Counted from the stretch's first letter, positions 28,457-37,806 are shown. The stretch: 64,000 nucleotides of DNA from Ornithinibacillus californiensis (GCF_001038485.1 NZ_LDUE01000005.1:79752-143751); one strand, 5' to 3'. The notes: generated from the letters alone by a model not told the origin. Made by a program: numbers and translations.

Positions 28457-29583
28457 CTATTCACTGTACCATGGCGAACTATATCAACTTTAACATTGAA
28501 TGTAACATCAATGTTAGGGTATTTTTCATCCCATTCCTTGTCCGTTAGTTTCCCCCCCTTTTTGTTAGTCCGATATATCATCCCATAACCAAAAATATCT
28601 GTATTAAGCTCTTTCAAGTATTTTAAGATATCTTCATATTGAGATTTTGTTTGTTTTTCTATTTCTTTTTCTAATTGTGCAATGGCTTTAGGGTCATCTA
28701 ATTTATACTGCCTCGAAATCTCCAAAAGGTTTAATACAATTTTAATATTCGTATCAAATTTAAGAGCTTTCTTGTCCTTCAATTTAATTTTCCCGTTACC
28801 TTCTTCAATTAAAGCGACTATTTTTAGCTTTTCTTCATCCCCAGATCCTTTTGGTAGATACTCAGTAAATGGTTCCATTGGGAGCTCGAATTCAACTAAA
28901 TCTTCTCTTACAGTCCCCTCATTTAGTGTGAAATAGTGTTCAAACTCAATCGGTAACTGTCCTTTCATTTTGTCATCTTTGAATAATGCAATACCAGTGA
29001 TAACTGGTGTTCCCTCGCGCAGACCTATAATAGGAGCAATTGGATCGATTCCTTCGTTGTTAATATAAGTTGAAAATTTATTTATTGATATTCCTGGAAA
29101 TAGCCTTTGCTCCGATCCAGGTTGAATTAGACCATGTAGAAATTCTCCAATATTAGTTGAGATGTATTCTTCCTTAATATGAAAGATATCCTTTGCCTTT
29201 TCTTCTGCGACAGCTAAAAATAGCGTATCAGGTATATTCGCATCCCTTCGTAACGTATCTAAGTACGGTTGTATTCCTTTCTCTGCTACTTCTTTACTAT
29301 AGATTTCTAATTCTAATTTCCCAGGAACTAATTGTTGACTAACTTTTTGGCCAGCGTCTTCTACAGCACCCTTAATTGTACTCCCTACCCCAGAGACGAT
29401 TGTAGTTGGACTAGTAGAATTGGCTTGAAATTGTAAGACAGACATCGTTATTTCTATTTCGTCTTTTTCAGTCATATCAACCCCCTGGGAGGTGATAACT
29501 CCTAAATCTTCTAACTGCAAAGTAGGGAGACAACTAGATAAAAATAGCATAGTAGAAAATATCATAATGGTTAGTTTTCTCAT
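28453..29583 (-). CDS. Spore germination lipoprotein, Ger(x)C family
   Basis: A 376-residue C subunit of a GerA-type germinant receptor. The N-terminal signal has a Cys at about residue 18 (LFLSSCLPT) for lipidation. GVDMTEKDEIEITMSVLQF, IQPYLDTLRRDANIPDTLFLAV and a C-terminal tail ending DVTFNVKVDIVRHG fit the GerAC/GerKC family. The start overlaps the end of the B-subunit gene by 4 bp. It sits in the spore inner membrane with the A and B subunits. Confidence 0.92.
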   Translation of the reverse strand: MRKLTIMIFSTMLFLSSCLPTLQLEDLGVITSQGVDMTEKDEIEITMSVLQFQANSTSPTTIVSGVGSTIKGAVEDAGQKVSQQLVPGKLELEIYSKEVAEKGIQPYLDTLRRDANIPDTLFLAVAEEKAKDIFHIKEEYISTNIGEFLHGLIQPGSEQRLFPGISINKFSTYINNEGIDPIAPIIGLREGTPVITGIALFKDDKMKGQLPIEFEHYFTLNEGTVREDLVEFELPMEPFTEYLPKGSGDEEKLKIVALIEEGNGKIKLKDKKALKFDTNIKIVLNLLEISRQYKLDDPKAIAQLEKEIEKQTKSQYEDILKYLKELNTDIFGYGMIYRTNKKGGKLTDKEWDEKYPNIDVTFNVKVDIVRHGTVNR

Positions 29584-30695
29584 GACGGTTTACTCCTTCC
29601 ACTACTTTTAAGCTTTTTCCTTACAAGAACGATGGGTAGTAGGAGTAAGGGATAGATATATACTATCCAGAACCCGGTTTTCGCAATAAAGTCTGTCAGC
29701 TTAGTTATTTGATGTCCGTATTGAAAGTAATTTACAGCGATAAGAATGATACCAGTAAAGAGATAATGCGTCTTTCTTTGCTGGATTTTATATAGTCGCT
29801 TCATCCCATAAGCCATGGCCCACATTAATAGAACTAGGTTTGGAATGATTACCATTAACCAAACAATAACAACAATATAGTCTAACCTTTCAAGAAAAGT
29901 AAAAGATGCACTTTTGACTAATATTAATAACGCCCAGTCAATATTCTTTAGACCTTTAGCACTAAAGTAACCGATAGAAAGCATCGTAATTAGGATAAAT
30001 AAAAATGTTGTAAAGGTAAGACCGAGGTACACTGGAAGTTTTGCATTCCGTTTATTACTCACAAATGGATATATAATCATTAGTATCTCAAATCCAGCAA
30101 AGGTATAAGCTGTTGCTTTTGCACCTCTTAACAATTCAGGGAAAGAAGCTTGAAACATAGGTAAATAATTATACATATTTATTCGCAATAATGGATCGTA
30201 AAGAACGGTAAGTAATGACAATGTAATAATAAAAAAAATAAATGTTACACCTACAACAACCCTTATTCCTCCGAAAACAGTATATAGAACAAGAATCATA
30301 ATTAGGGATGTTATAATCCAATTTGGCAAGGCATGGTATAGGAATATTTGTATGACTTGAATGTAGGTCATTAGGATAGATAAAAAACTGGCTCCTAAAT
30401 AAATAATGAGTAATGTACCTAGAAATTTACCTATCCATTTTCCAAAAAGATCAACATGAATACCAAAATAATCGGCATTCTCATATTGATTTAAGATGAA
30501 AAACATTACCCCAACAACGACACACATAAATAGAAAACCGATTAGGATGGCCAACCAAGAATCTCGTTCTGCCTCAACAAAAATAAACTTCGGTGCACCT
30601 ATTATCCCAACTCCTAACTGAATACCTGCAATAATAAAAAACAGATAAAAGGCACGGATTTGCAGATTGGGTTTAACTTTTACATTGATATCCAT
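29580..30695 (-). CDS. Spore germination permease-like subunit, GerAB family
   Basis: A 371-residue membrane protein with about ten helices, related to amino-acid/polyamine transporters (endospore germination permease). It opens with a cytoplasmic stretch and IAGIQLGVGIIGAPKFIF, typical of GerAB proteins, which form the germinant-binding site. It starts 7 bp after the A-subunit gene with AGGTGA upstream. Confidence 0.92.
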   Translation of the reverse strand: MDINVKVKPNLQIRAFYLFFIIAGIQLGVGIIGAPKFIFVEAERDSWLAILIGFLFMCVVVGVMFFILNQYENADYFGIHVDLFGKWIGKFLGTLLIIYLGASFLSILMTYIQVIQIFLYHALPNWIITSLIMILVLYTVFGGIRVVVGVTFIFFIITLSLLTVLYDPLLRINMYNYLPMFQASFPELLRGAKATAYTFAGFEILMIIYPFVSNKRNAKLPVYLGLTFTTFLFILITMLSIGYFSAKGLKNIDWALLILVKSASFTFLERLDYIVVIVWLMVIIPNLVLLMWAMAYGMKRLYKIQQRKTHYLFTGIILIAVNYFQYGHQITKLTDFIAKTGFWIVYIYPLLLLPIVLVRKKLKSSGRSKPS

Positions 30696-30702
30696 ATTTC
30701 AC

Positions 30703-32223
30703 CTACTCATCAATATCACGTTTTTGTTTGGCATCCTTTTTATTAAATCGAATTAGGTCCTTAGGACGATACGATTTGGCACGTTTGGATTCATAGCTAA
30801 AAGGAGTACGGAAAAATACTTTATTAAAATCTGCCAATCGTAACGGATATATTGGAACTAGATACGGCCGTCCTAAAGATGTTAAGCGTAACAAATGAAT
30901 CAGTAAAAAGCTTACTCCAAACACAATCCCAGCCAATCCTAAAAAACCTGCAAGTATAATTAATGGGAACCGAATTAGCCTGATCGTAGTACCAAATAAA
31001 TAGCTAGGAGTAGTAAATGAAGATAATGCACTCATGGCGACAACAATAATAAGAATATTACTAGTAAGTCCTGCTTCTACGGCTGCCTGGCCAATAACAA
31101 TACCACCTACAATACCCATTGTTTGACCAACTTTGGTAGGTAACCGTGCACCGGCCTCACGTAATAACTCTAGTAGAAATTCTAATAACAAGGCTTCAAA
31201 TATGGGTGGAAATGGTACAGCTGCCCTAGATTGCCCTATCGATACAAGTAATTGACTAGGTATAATTGCATACTGATATGTCGCTGCAGCGACATATGTT
31301 GGTGTCACTAAGATAGAAAAAAACATCGCTAAAAAACGCAAAATACGTAAAAATGACCCTGCCTGCCATCTCATATACAAGTCTTCAGTTGATTCTAAAA
31401 AGCTAAATAATGTAGCAGGTGCAATAAAAGAAGTTGGGCTCCCATCTACTAGTACTCCAATTTTTCCTCTTGTAACATTATAAGCAAATCGATCAGGTAA
31501 CTCTGTCTCATCGAACTGAGGAAAAAGATTCGTTTGAGAGTCCTCTAGATATTGTTTTAGGACGATTGTTCCTTCAATTTGGTCAACATCAAGTTCTTTT
31601 ATCCGCTGTCTTATAGTATTTACATCATCTTCATTTGCAACAGATTTCATATAGGCAATTCTAACTTCTCTCGGTGCTTGCTTCCCCACTGTGAATTCCT
31701 CGAATACCAAATCTGTTGAGTTGATTTGCCAACGGATAATGTTCATATTTTTTAAAATGGATTCGGTAAAAGCTATTTTGGGTCCTAACACAAGAGATTC
31801 CGTCTCGGCTTTTCCCGGAGAGCGTGTCTCTTTTATTGTTAAGGGATAGGATATAGCTTGTTTCTCCTTCTCGATGTAAATAAATGCTTCCCCAGATATT
31901 AACTTTTTCTGGATGTCTTTTAGTGTGTTAGAAGTAGATCCAGTGCTTAATGGTAGTCCATTTAATAAAGTTTGATAAGTAAACTCTTTATCTGAATCGA
32001 ATTCTAATAATGGTTCTAGAAATGGACCTAGCTTTGCTCCTTCAACTTGATAATCAATAAAAAAAACAGCAACATTTTTATTATTTATTTTATATTTAGT
32101 AAAATTTAGACTTGAACTATTAACAAACGTTTCTACTAATAAATTTTTTAACTCATCTATCTTCAGAGGGAAAATAACCTCATCACTTTGATCAGATTGT
32201 GATCGTTTTCTTCTATTCCACAT
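30703..32223 (-). CDS. Spore germination protein, GerA A-subunit family
   Basis: A 506-residue A subunit. The first 230 residues are the soluble N-terminal domain (lysine-rich start; GLPLSTGSTSNTLKDIQKKL; LPLT-like motifs). Membrane helices follow (about 280-440) with the conserved stretch PFPPIFEALLLEFLLELLREAGARLP. GGAGG lies 5 nt before the ATG at 32223; an in-frame TTG at 32235 overlaps that site. A SigG-type promoter sits at 32255. The A-B-C operon is complete and intact. The germinant is unknown. Confidence 0.93.
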   Translation of the reverse strand: MWNRRKRSQSDQSDEVIFPLKIDELKNLLVETFVNSSSLNFTKYKINNKNVAVFFIDYQVEGAKLGPFLEPLLEFDSDKEFTYQTLLNGLPLSTGSTSNTLKDIQKKLISGEAFIYIEKEKQAISYPLTIKETRSPGKAETESLVLGPKIAFTESILKNMNIIRWQINSTDLVFEEFTVGKQAPREVRIAYMKSVANEDDVNTIRQRIKELDVDQIEGTIVLKQYLEDSQTNLFPQFDETELPDRFAYNVTRGKIGVLVDGSPTSFIAPATLFSFLESTEDLYMRWQAGSFLRILRFLAMFFSILVTPTYVAAATYQYAIIPSQLLVSIGQSRAAVPFPPIFEALLLEFLLELLREAGARLPTKVGQTMGIVGGIVIGQAAVEAGLTSNILIIVVAMSALSSFTTPSYLFGTTIRLIRFPLIILAGFLGLAGIVFGVSFLLIHLLRLTSLGRPYLVPIYPLRLADFNKVFFRTPFSYESKRAKSYRPKDLIRFNKKDAKQKRDIDE

Positions 32224-32254
32224 ACGAACCTCCAAGGATACATCTGGATAGACT

Positions 32255-32283
32255 TAGTATGTGTATGATTGGATAAAATATAA
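32255..32283 (-). promoter_or_regulatory. Probable SigG (forespore) promoter of the ger operon
   Basis: On the minus strand: TTATA (32283-32279; one base off the GHATR consensus), a 17-nt spacer, then CATACTA (32261-32255), a full match to CATNHTA. It ends about 25 nt before the ribosome site, and SigG control is expected for germinant receptors. Confidence 0.6.
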
Positions 32284-32310
32284 GTTATAGGTATTATTTG
32301 GGAAATTTAA

Positions 32311-32336
32311 AAGGACGAGTGCAATGACTCGTCCTT
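32311..32336. terminator. Terminator hairpin after the carbonic anhydrase gene
   Basis: AAGGACGAGT pairs perfectly with ACTCGTCCTT around a 6-nt loop; on the minus strand it is followed by TTTTAAATTT. Confidence 0.65.
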
Positions 32337-32340
32337 CCAA

Positions 32341-32898
32341 TTATTTGTCGTCTCTAGTTACTACATCGACTTTACCTGTACCAGGATCAATGACTAATCC
32401 ATGTACTTTTACATAAGGGGGAAGAAGGGGATGGTTACGAATAACATTAACACTTTGCGCTACAGACTCCTCAACCGTACTAAACCCATGAAACTCGTGA
32501 TCAAAATTAATTCCAGCATTTTCTAAAGTACGTATAGTTTCTTCGTCGATTCCTTTTTCAATCATTTTTTCTGTAAGTTTCTTAGTGTCTACCCGAGACA
32601 TGCCGCAATCATGATGACCGATAACGGTTACTTCTTCTGCTTGTAGTTCAAATATGGCTACCAAAATCCCCTTCATAATACTATCGAAGGGTTTCCGGAT
32701 GATAGCTCCTGCATTTTTGACCATTTTCACATCGCCGTTTTGGATGTTTAGTGCTCTGTGTAGTAATTCCACTAAACGCGATTCCATGCAAGTGAAAATG
32801 ACCATTTTCTTGTTTGGAATACTATCGGTTGTGTATTTTTCGTATTCTTTTCCTTCTACGAATTGTTTATTGAAGGCTAACATGTCGTCTAAATGCAT
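32341..32898 (-). CDS. Beta-carbonic anhydrase-like protein (YtiB-like) with an altered active-site motif
   Basis: A 185-residue beta-class carbonic anhydrase homologue, which would interconvert CO2 and bicarbonate. Zinc ligands are visible: Cys in FTCMESR (about residue 39) and His/Cys in GHHDCGMS (about 98-101). The catalytic Asp/Arg dyad of the CxDxR motif reads CMESR here, so Asp is replaced by Glu. AAAGGAG lies 8 nt before the ATG at 32898; a GTG three codons upstream overlaps the ribosome site. It is monocistronic. Confidence 0.85.
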   Translation of the reverse strand: MHLDDMLAFNKQFVEGKEYEKYTTDSIPNKKMVIFTCMESRLVELLHRALNIQNGDVKMVKNAGAIIRKPFDSIMKGILVAIFELQAEEVTVIGHHDCGMSRVDTKKLTEKMIEKGIDEETIRTLENAGINFDHEFHGFSTVEESVAQSVNVIRNHPLLPPYVKVHGLVIDPGTGKVDVVTRDDK

Positions 32899-33007
32899 TT
32901 TTAACACTCCTTTAACATAAAATACCCCTTAAAACTATAACAGTTTTCGAACAATATATAAAATATAATACTGCTCTAAATATAATTCTGGTACTTCTGG
33001 CCTAAAC

Positions 33008-33304
33008 AGTGGCATGAATACACTCCGCTTTCACTTCCAGCACAGGGGTGACATCTGCTCGAAAGAACCATCGCAGTGTCTACCTTGCACTTTCGAGCAC
33101 AAGTGCGACATCCGCTCGACAAAACCATCGCGGTGTCTTCTTTGCCGCGGGCGACTGGTAAGCCAGGCAACTACTTGAATATGCTTCTTTGCAGCCTTGC
33201 ACCGAGGAAGCCCACTTCGAAGCGTTGCTTGCAGACGCAGGTGCATCATCGGGGTCTTATCTATGCCTATTCTCCCGCATGAGTCTCCGTGTATTCATGC
33301 CACT
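33008..33304. repeat. 297-bp GC-richer element with 16-bp perfect terminal inverted repeats
   Basis: AGTGGCATGAATACAC (33008-33023) reappears inverted at 33289-33304. Inside, two imperfect direct copies of a roughly 32-bp unit (GACATCTGCTCGAAAGAACC... and GACATCCGCTCGACAAAACC...) lie about 57 bp apart. The composition is clearly richer in G and C than the flanks. No transposase and no clear target duplication; it looks like a non-autonomous dispersed element. Reading frames inside it show no coding character. Confidence 0.75.
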
Positions 33305-33404
33305 CAGTGCGAGAAACAAAACGGATTACTAGATTTACAGTCATCAATATAAAACAGCAAAAATAAAAAGAGAAGTCTTATTACTAATTTTTAGGGGGAT
33401 GGAT

Positions 33405-33623
33405 ATGGGTGGTAGTGTGAGGAATTGTAAGTTATGTTTAGAACGTATGGATTTTAGTGCATTTTCTATGTGTCAGCGTTGTCTGAATGAGATGGAAAAG
33501 GTGAGGTCATACGTGAAAAAACAACCAAGTAGTTCAGTAGAAGAGATTGCTCAAGCAATTAATCTGTCTATCGAACGTGTTCTGAAGATTATAGATTTTA
33601 GTTTACAACGGGGTACAAAATAA
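33405..33623 (+). CDS. Small zinc-ribbon plus helix-turn-helix protein (YvyF-like)
   Basis: A 72-residue protein. CKLC and CQRC (about residues 8-11 and 24-27) would bind one zinc. A helical segment resembling a short HTH follows (SVEEIAQAINLSIERVLKIIDF). This layout resembles the flagellar-operon protein YvyF, but no motility genes are nearby. AGGGGG lies 6 nt before the ATG at 33405; an ATG at 33399 is too close to it. Role unknown, perhaps a small regulator. Confidence 0.6.
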   Translation: MGGSVRNCKLCLERMDFSAFSMCQRCLNEMEKVRSYVKKQPSSSVEEIAQAINLSIERVLKIIDFSLQRGTK

Positions 33624-33652
33624 ATTCGAAAACAATTTATTTTAAAAAATGA

Positions 33653-33681
33653 TTGACTATTCGCTATTACCAATTTATACT
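33653..33681 (+). promoter_or_regulatory. SigA promoter of the bmr operon
   Basis: TTGACT (33653-33658), a 17-nt spacer and TATACT (33676-33681). It drives the leader peptide and, past two terminators, the ABC transporter genes. Confidence 0.75.
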
Positions 33682-33720
33682 AATTAGGTATTCAAAATTC
33701 TAAAAAAGGAGGTCATGAAA

Positions 33721-33798
33721 ATGAAAAACGCTATTGTAATAAATAATGCTATCCTTAATTTAATATTTCATGTGACCTCTTACAAACGGGAAATCTAA
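33721..33798 (+). CDS. Leader peptide (BmrB-like) of an attenuated drug-exporter operon
   Basis: A 25-codon ORF (MKNAIVINNAILN...HVTSYKREI) with AAGGAGG 8 nt before its ATG. Codons 17-21 contain CATGTGACCTCT, which is complementary to the leader's own ribosome site (33709-33717) and, with one bulge, to the left arm of the following terminator (33836-33846). In B. subtilis the bmrB leader controls bmrCD by ribosome-dependent attenuation; the same arrangement is seen here. The peptide probably acts through its translation, not as a free product. Confidence 0.75.
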   Translation: MKNAIVINNAILNLIFHVTSYKREI

Positions 33799-33832
33799 AT
33801 TCTACATTGAACAGAGTTATTTTCGGATTTGT

Positions 33833-33958
33833 AAAAGGTCACCATGTGCTGTGACCTTTTTGTAATATAGAGGGAGAAGCTTTAGGCTTTTCTATGCTTA
33901 TACATGCATGCGTCATTGGCGCATGCATTTTTTATGTTTTTTTGAAGGTCACAACATG
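33833..33958 (+). promoter_or_regulatory. Tandem attenuator: two terminators with competing segments
   Basis: Terminator 1: AAAAGGTCAC (33833-33842) pairs with GTGACCTTTT (33851-33860). Terminator 2: TGCATGCG (33905-33912) pairs with CGCATGCA (33920-33927), followed by T6 and later T7. Competing partners: the leader ORF segment 33769-33778 can capture the left arm of terminator 1, and 33945-33958 (AAGGTCACAACATG) can capture its right side (33843-33858). Five copies of the AGGTCA/TGACCT core make mutually exclusive folds. Confidence 0.75.
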
Positions 33959-34001
33959 TAAGAAAAATTCAGCAACGAAAGAGATAAAGTAGGTGATAAT
34001 G

Positions 34002-35753
34002 ATGTTTCAAGTATTTAAAAAGTTAGATTGGTTTTTTAAGCATTATTGGAAGCGATATACCTTTGCTATCATTACATTAATTATAGCTAGTGCCATTGGT
34101 TTAATACCGCCTAGATTACTTGGATATGCCATTGATCATATTCAATTTGAGACGTTAACTTCGCAGTTATTAACCATTATTATCGTTGGATATTTAGTAT
34201 TAATAATTGTTCATTATAGTGTTTCCTTTATTTGGGATTACACACTTTTCAGTGGTGCAGTAATCTTAGAAAGATGGACTCGTTCAAAATTGATCAATCA
34301 TTTTCTACGAATGACACCAACTTTCTATGGGAAATACAAGACTGGTGATTTAATGGCAAGAAGTACAAACGATCTAAAGGCAATTGCACAAACTGCGGGA
34401 TTTGGGGTCCTAACTTTAGTGGACTCTACGACGTTTATGTTTATGCTAATAGCAGTGATGGGTTTTACAATTAGCTGGAAGCTAACGTTAGCAGCACTTA
34501 TTCCACTCCCACTTATGGCATTGATAATGAATAAGTATGGTGCAGCAATACATGCACGTTTCACGGAGGCTCAAGCTGCGTTCGGAAATATGAACAATGA
34601 AGTATTAGAATCAATTCGTGGTGTCCGAGTGATCCGTGCGTTTGTTCAAGAGAAACAAGATAAAGAACGATTCGAAGCAATGACTGAGGATGTTTATCAG
34701 AAGAATATAGCAGTTGCAAAGATTGATGCGATGTTTGAACCAACGATGAAAATACTCGTTGGGCTCTCGTATACAATCGGTCTTGGATATGGAACGATAC
34801 TCGTCTTTCAAAATGTAATTTCATTAGGAGACTTGGTTTCATTTAATGTTTACTTAGGGATGTTAATTTGGCCGATGTTTGCGGTAGGGGAATTAATCAA
34901 TGTATTGCAACGTGGTAATGCATCCTTAGATCGAGTGAATGATACGATTGGATATAAAGCAGATGTAGTAGAACCTGAGAAACCTATTTCTGTTTCAAAG
35001 GTAAACTCGATTGTATTTAGAGATGTATCATTCTCCTACCCGGGTACGAAAAATAATCAACTAGAAAATATTAATCTTACTATATCCAAAGGGAGCACAA
35101 TAGGAGTCGTTGGAAAAACTGGTTCAGGTAAAACTACCTTATTTAAGCTAATGCTTCGCCAATACCCTGGTGTTATTGGTGATATCAAAATATCTGACGT
35201 GGATTTAGAAAAAATGAGCTTGGATCAAGTCCGTTCCTGGATTGGCTATGTCCCACAAGATCAAGTCATGTTTTCGAAAAGTGTTAGAGAAAATATTCAA
35301 TTTGGTAAGAGCGATGCTAGTGATGAAGAGATTTATCGTGTGATGGAGCTTGCTCATTTCTTAGAGGATATTAAGCAGTTGCCTAAAGGATTAGATACGA
35401 TGGTCGGTGAGAGTGGTGTCACGCTTTCTGGAGGTCAAAAGCAACGTGTTGCATTAGCACGTGCCTTTATCAAAGATCCAGAAATACTTATCTTAGATGA
35501 TTCTTTATCGGCAGTAGATGGAAAAACCGAATCAAAAATTATTGAGCATTTACGAGAAGAAAGAAAAAATAAAACAACGTTTATTGCTGCTCACCGTTTG
35601 TCAGCTGTAACCCATGCAGACCATATTATTGTGTTGGAGGACGGTAAAATCGTCGAAGAAGGAACACATGAACAACTAATGGAAAATGGTGCATGGTATA
35701 AGGAACAGTACGAACAACAGCAGCTAGAGGATGATGAGGAGGCGATCTCCTAA
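34002..35753 (+). CDS. bmrC: Heterodimeric ABC multidrug exporter, BmrC-like half
   Basis: A 583-residue half transporter: six helices (about 15-290), then an ATPase domain with Walker A VGKTGSGKTT (about 370) and signature LSGGQKQR. The Walker B region reads ILILDDSLSAVD, so the catalytic Glu is Asp, the degenerate-site pattern of BmrC. The start is the ATG at 34002, 6 nt after GGTG; an ATG at 33999 and a GTG at 33993 are too close. The gene overlaps its partner by 1 bp. With BmrD it exports drugs such as dyes and ribosome inhibitors. Confidence 0.88.
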   Translation: MFQVFKKLDWFFKHYWKRYTFAIITLIIASAIGLIPPRLLGYAIDHIQFETLTSQLLTIIIVGYLVLIIVHYSVSFIWDYTLFSGAVILERWTRSKLINHFLRMTPTFYGKYKTGDLMARSTNDLKAIAQTAGFGVLTLVDSTTFMFMLIAVMGFTISWKLTLAALIPLPLMALIMNKYGAAIHARFTEAQAAFGNMNNEVLESIRGVRVIRAFVQEKQDKERFEAMTEDVYQKNIAVAKIDAMFEPTMKILVGLSYTIGLGYGTILVFQNVISLGDLVSFNVYLGMLIWPMFAVGELINVLQRGNASLDRVNDTIGYKADVVEPEKPISVSKVNSIVFRDVSFSYPGTKNNQLENINLTISKGSTIGVVGKTGSGKTTLFKLMLRQYPGVIGDIKISDVDLEKMSLDQVRSWIGYVPQDQVMFSKSVRENIQFGKSDASDEEIYRVMELAHFLEDIKQLPKGLDTMVGESGVTLSGGQKQRVALARAFIKDPEILILDDSLSAVDGKTESKIIEHLREERKNKTTFIAAHRLSAVTHADHIIVLEDGKIVEEGTHEQLMENGAWYKEQYEQQQLEDDEEAIS

Positions 35754-37783
35754 TGAAGAAAAAAACAACAGAAAAAAGACTGTTTAACTATGCGTTACAG
35801 TTTAAGAAGAAAATTATAATCGGTATTATCTTTCTAATGATTGCAACAGCACTTGAATTAGCAGGTCCTTTAATTGCGAAAACAATTATTGATGAACATA
35901 TTGTCGGAGTAGAAGGTACATGGTATGAGTTAGAAGAAGATAATGATAGAAGCACGGTTGAATATGATGGGAGTTATTACAAACGATCAGACCGTGTCAA
36001 GGAAGAGGATATTATTGAAAGTACCAACACGTTGCTTCAAATTGGTAGGGAGTACTATCTTGTAGAAGGAGAAGTACCATTACTTGGAGAACGGACGGTG
36101 GAAGGGAATTCAATCATCTTAACATCTCAGGGAGTAGAAACTACTTATGCAGCCCAGAAAGTTTCGGTGAATGATATTTATAGTTTCTTCCAACCAGAGC
36201 AACGGCCAATTCTTTTATTACTTGGATTATATGTAGGGTTGTTATTAATTGCTGGTATCTTTCAGTTCTATAAGACATTTCTATTACAACAAGCGTCTAA
36301 TCAGATCGTGAAGAGGATGCGAAATGATATTTTTGAACACACACAGCGGATTCCGATTAACTATTATGTCGATCAACCTGCAGGGAAAATTGTTGCGCGT
36401 GTTACGAACGATACAGAGGCTATTCGTGACTTATACGAACGTGTACTAAGTATAATTATCACTAGTGCGATTTATATGGCAGGTATTTTCGTTGCACTAT
36501 TTATTCTAAATGCAAAGCTTGCTGTTTGGTTTCTACTTTTAATTCCATTACTACTTGTTTGGATGAAATTCTATAAATTCTTTGGAACGAAGTACAATAA
36601 AGTAATACGTTCTACCATAAGTGAGATTAATGGAAAGATTAATGAAGCAATACAAGGAATGACGATTATTCAAGCATTCCGTAGAGAGAAGCAAACAAAG
36701 GAAGAGTTTGAAGAATTAAATACGAGACACTTTAAATATCAGCGTAAATTACTGAAATTAAGTGCATTGACCTCATATAACCTTGTCACCGTATTTCGAA
36801 ATATCGCCTTTGTCGCATTCATTTGGTATTTCGGCTCAGCTTCCCTAAATTTAGAGAGTATTATCTCGATTGGGATGCTATATGCAATAGTGGATCTATT
36901 AACAAGACTATTTGAACCTGTAAACGATATCGTAAACCAACTACCACTACTAGAACAAGCAAGAGTAGCAGGAGGACGTGTCTTTGAATTAATGGATTTA
37001 GATGGGGAAGAGGTTAATCAGAAAGAGATTGACCGTTATCAAGGGAATATTAAATTTGACCATGTATCCTTTGCGTATGAAAAGGAAGATTATGTGTTAA
37101 AAGATCTATCCCTTTCTGTTAAGGCTGGTGAAACAGTAGCCTTTGTTGGTCATACAGGATCAGGGAAAAGCTCGATTATGAATCTGTTATTCCGGTTCTA
37201 TGATCCTCAAAAAGGTAAAATAACCATTGATGGACATGATACAAACGATTGGTCTAGACAACAAGTCAGAAGTCACATGGGAATTGTTTTACAAGATCCG
37301 TTTCTGTTCTCTGGAACGATCCTGTCCAATGTTACGATGAATGATCCGAAAATCTCTCGTGAACGGGCAATAGAAGCGTTGAGAACAGTTGGAGCAGACC
37401 GTTTTATTGAAAAACTTCCAAAAAAATATGATGAACGAGTAACAGAAGGTGGAAGCACCTATTCTCTAGGAGAGCGTCAGCTAATTTCCTTTGCTCGAGC
37501 ATTAGCGTTTAACCCAGCTATTCTTATATTAGACGAAGCAACAGCGAATATTGATACAGAGACAGAAAGCGTTATTCAAAATGCGCTTGAGGTATTAAAA
37601 AAGGGTAGAACAACATTAGTTATTGCCCACCGTTTATCCACGATTCAACAAGCGGATAACATTTTTGTCCTTGAACATGGTAAGATTATAGAAAAAGGTA
37701 ACCATGAACAGCTAATATCTGAAAAGGGAACCTATTACCAAATGTACAAGATGCAACAAGGTATCTCTCAAAAAGCAATGTAA
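35753..37783 (+). CDS. bmrD: Heterodimeric ABC multidrug exporter, BmrD-like half
   Basis: A 676-residue half transporter. An insertion of about 95 residues between helices 1 and 2 (about 45-140, hydrophilic) matches the extracellular domain of BmrD. The ATPase has Walker A VGHTGSGKSS, a non-canonical signature (YSLGERQL in place of LSGGQ) and a normal Walker B with Glu (ILILDEATANID). The asymmetry complements BmrC: one competent and one degenerate ATP site. The start overlaps the bmrC stop (TAATG). Confidence 0.9.
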   Translation: MKKKTTEKRLFNYALQFKKKIIIGIIFLMIATALELAGPLIAKTIIDEHIVGVEGTWYELEEDNDRSTVEYDGSYYKRSDRVKEEDIIESTNTLLQIGREYYLVEGEVPLLGERTVEGNSIILTSQGVETTYAAQKVSVNDIYSFFQPEQRPILLLLGLYVGLLLIAGIFQFYKTFLLQQASNQIVKRMRNDIFEHTQRIPINYYVDQPAGKIVARVTNDTEAIRDLYERVLSIIITSAIYMAGIFVALFILNAKLAVWFLLLIPLLLVWMKFYKFFGTKYNKVIRSTISEINGKINEAIQGMTIIQAFRREKQTKEEFEELNTRHFKYQRKLLKLSALTSYNLVTVFRNIAFVAFIWYFGSASLNLESIISIGMLYAIVDLLTRLFEPVNDIVNQLPLLEQARVAGGRVFELMDLDGEEVNQKEIDRYQGNIKFDHVSFAYEKEDYVLKDLSLSVKAGETVAFVGHTGSGKSSIMNLLFRFYDPQKGKITIDGHDTNDWSRQQVRSHMGIVLQDPFLFSGTILSNVTMNDPKISRERAIEALRTVGADRFIEKLPKKYDERVTEGGSTYSLGERQLISFARALAFNPAILILDEATANIDTETESVIQNALEVLKKGRTTLVIAHRLSTIQQADNIFVLEHGKIIEKGNHEQLISEKGTYYQMYKMQQGISQKAM

Positions 37784-37806
37784 TACCAAAATGTGGGGTG
37801 AACGTG

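Noticed and set aside
33031..33249. Cys/Arg-rich minus-strand frames inside the 297-bp element
   Set aside because: Frames are side effects of the GC-rich repeat; there is no ribosome site and the composition is unlike proteins of this genome.
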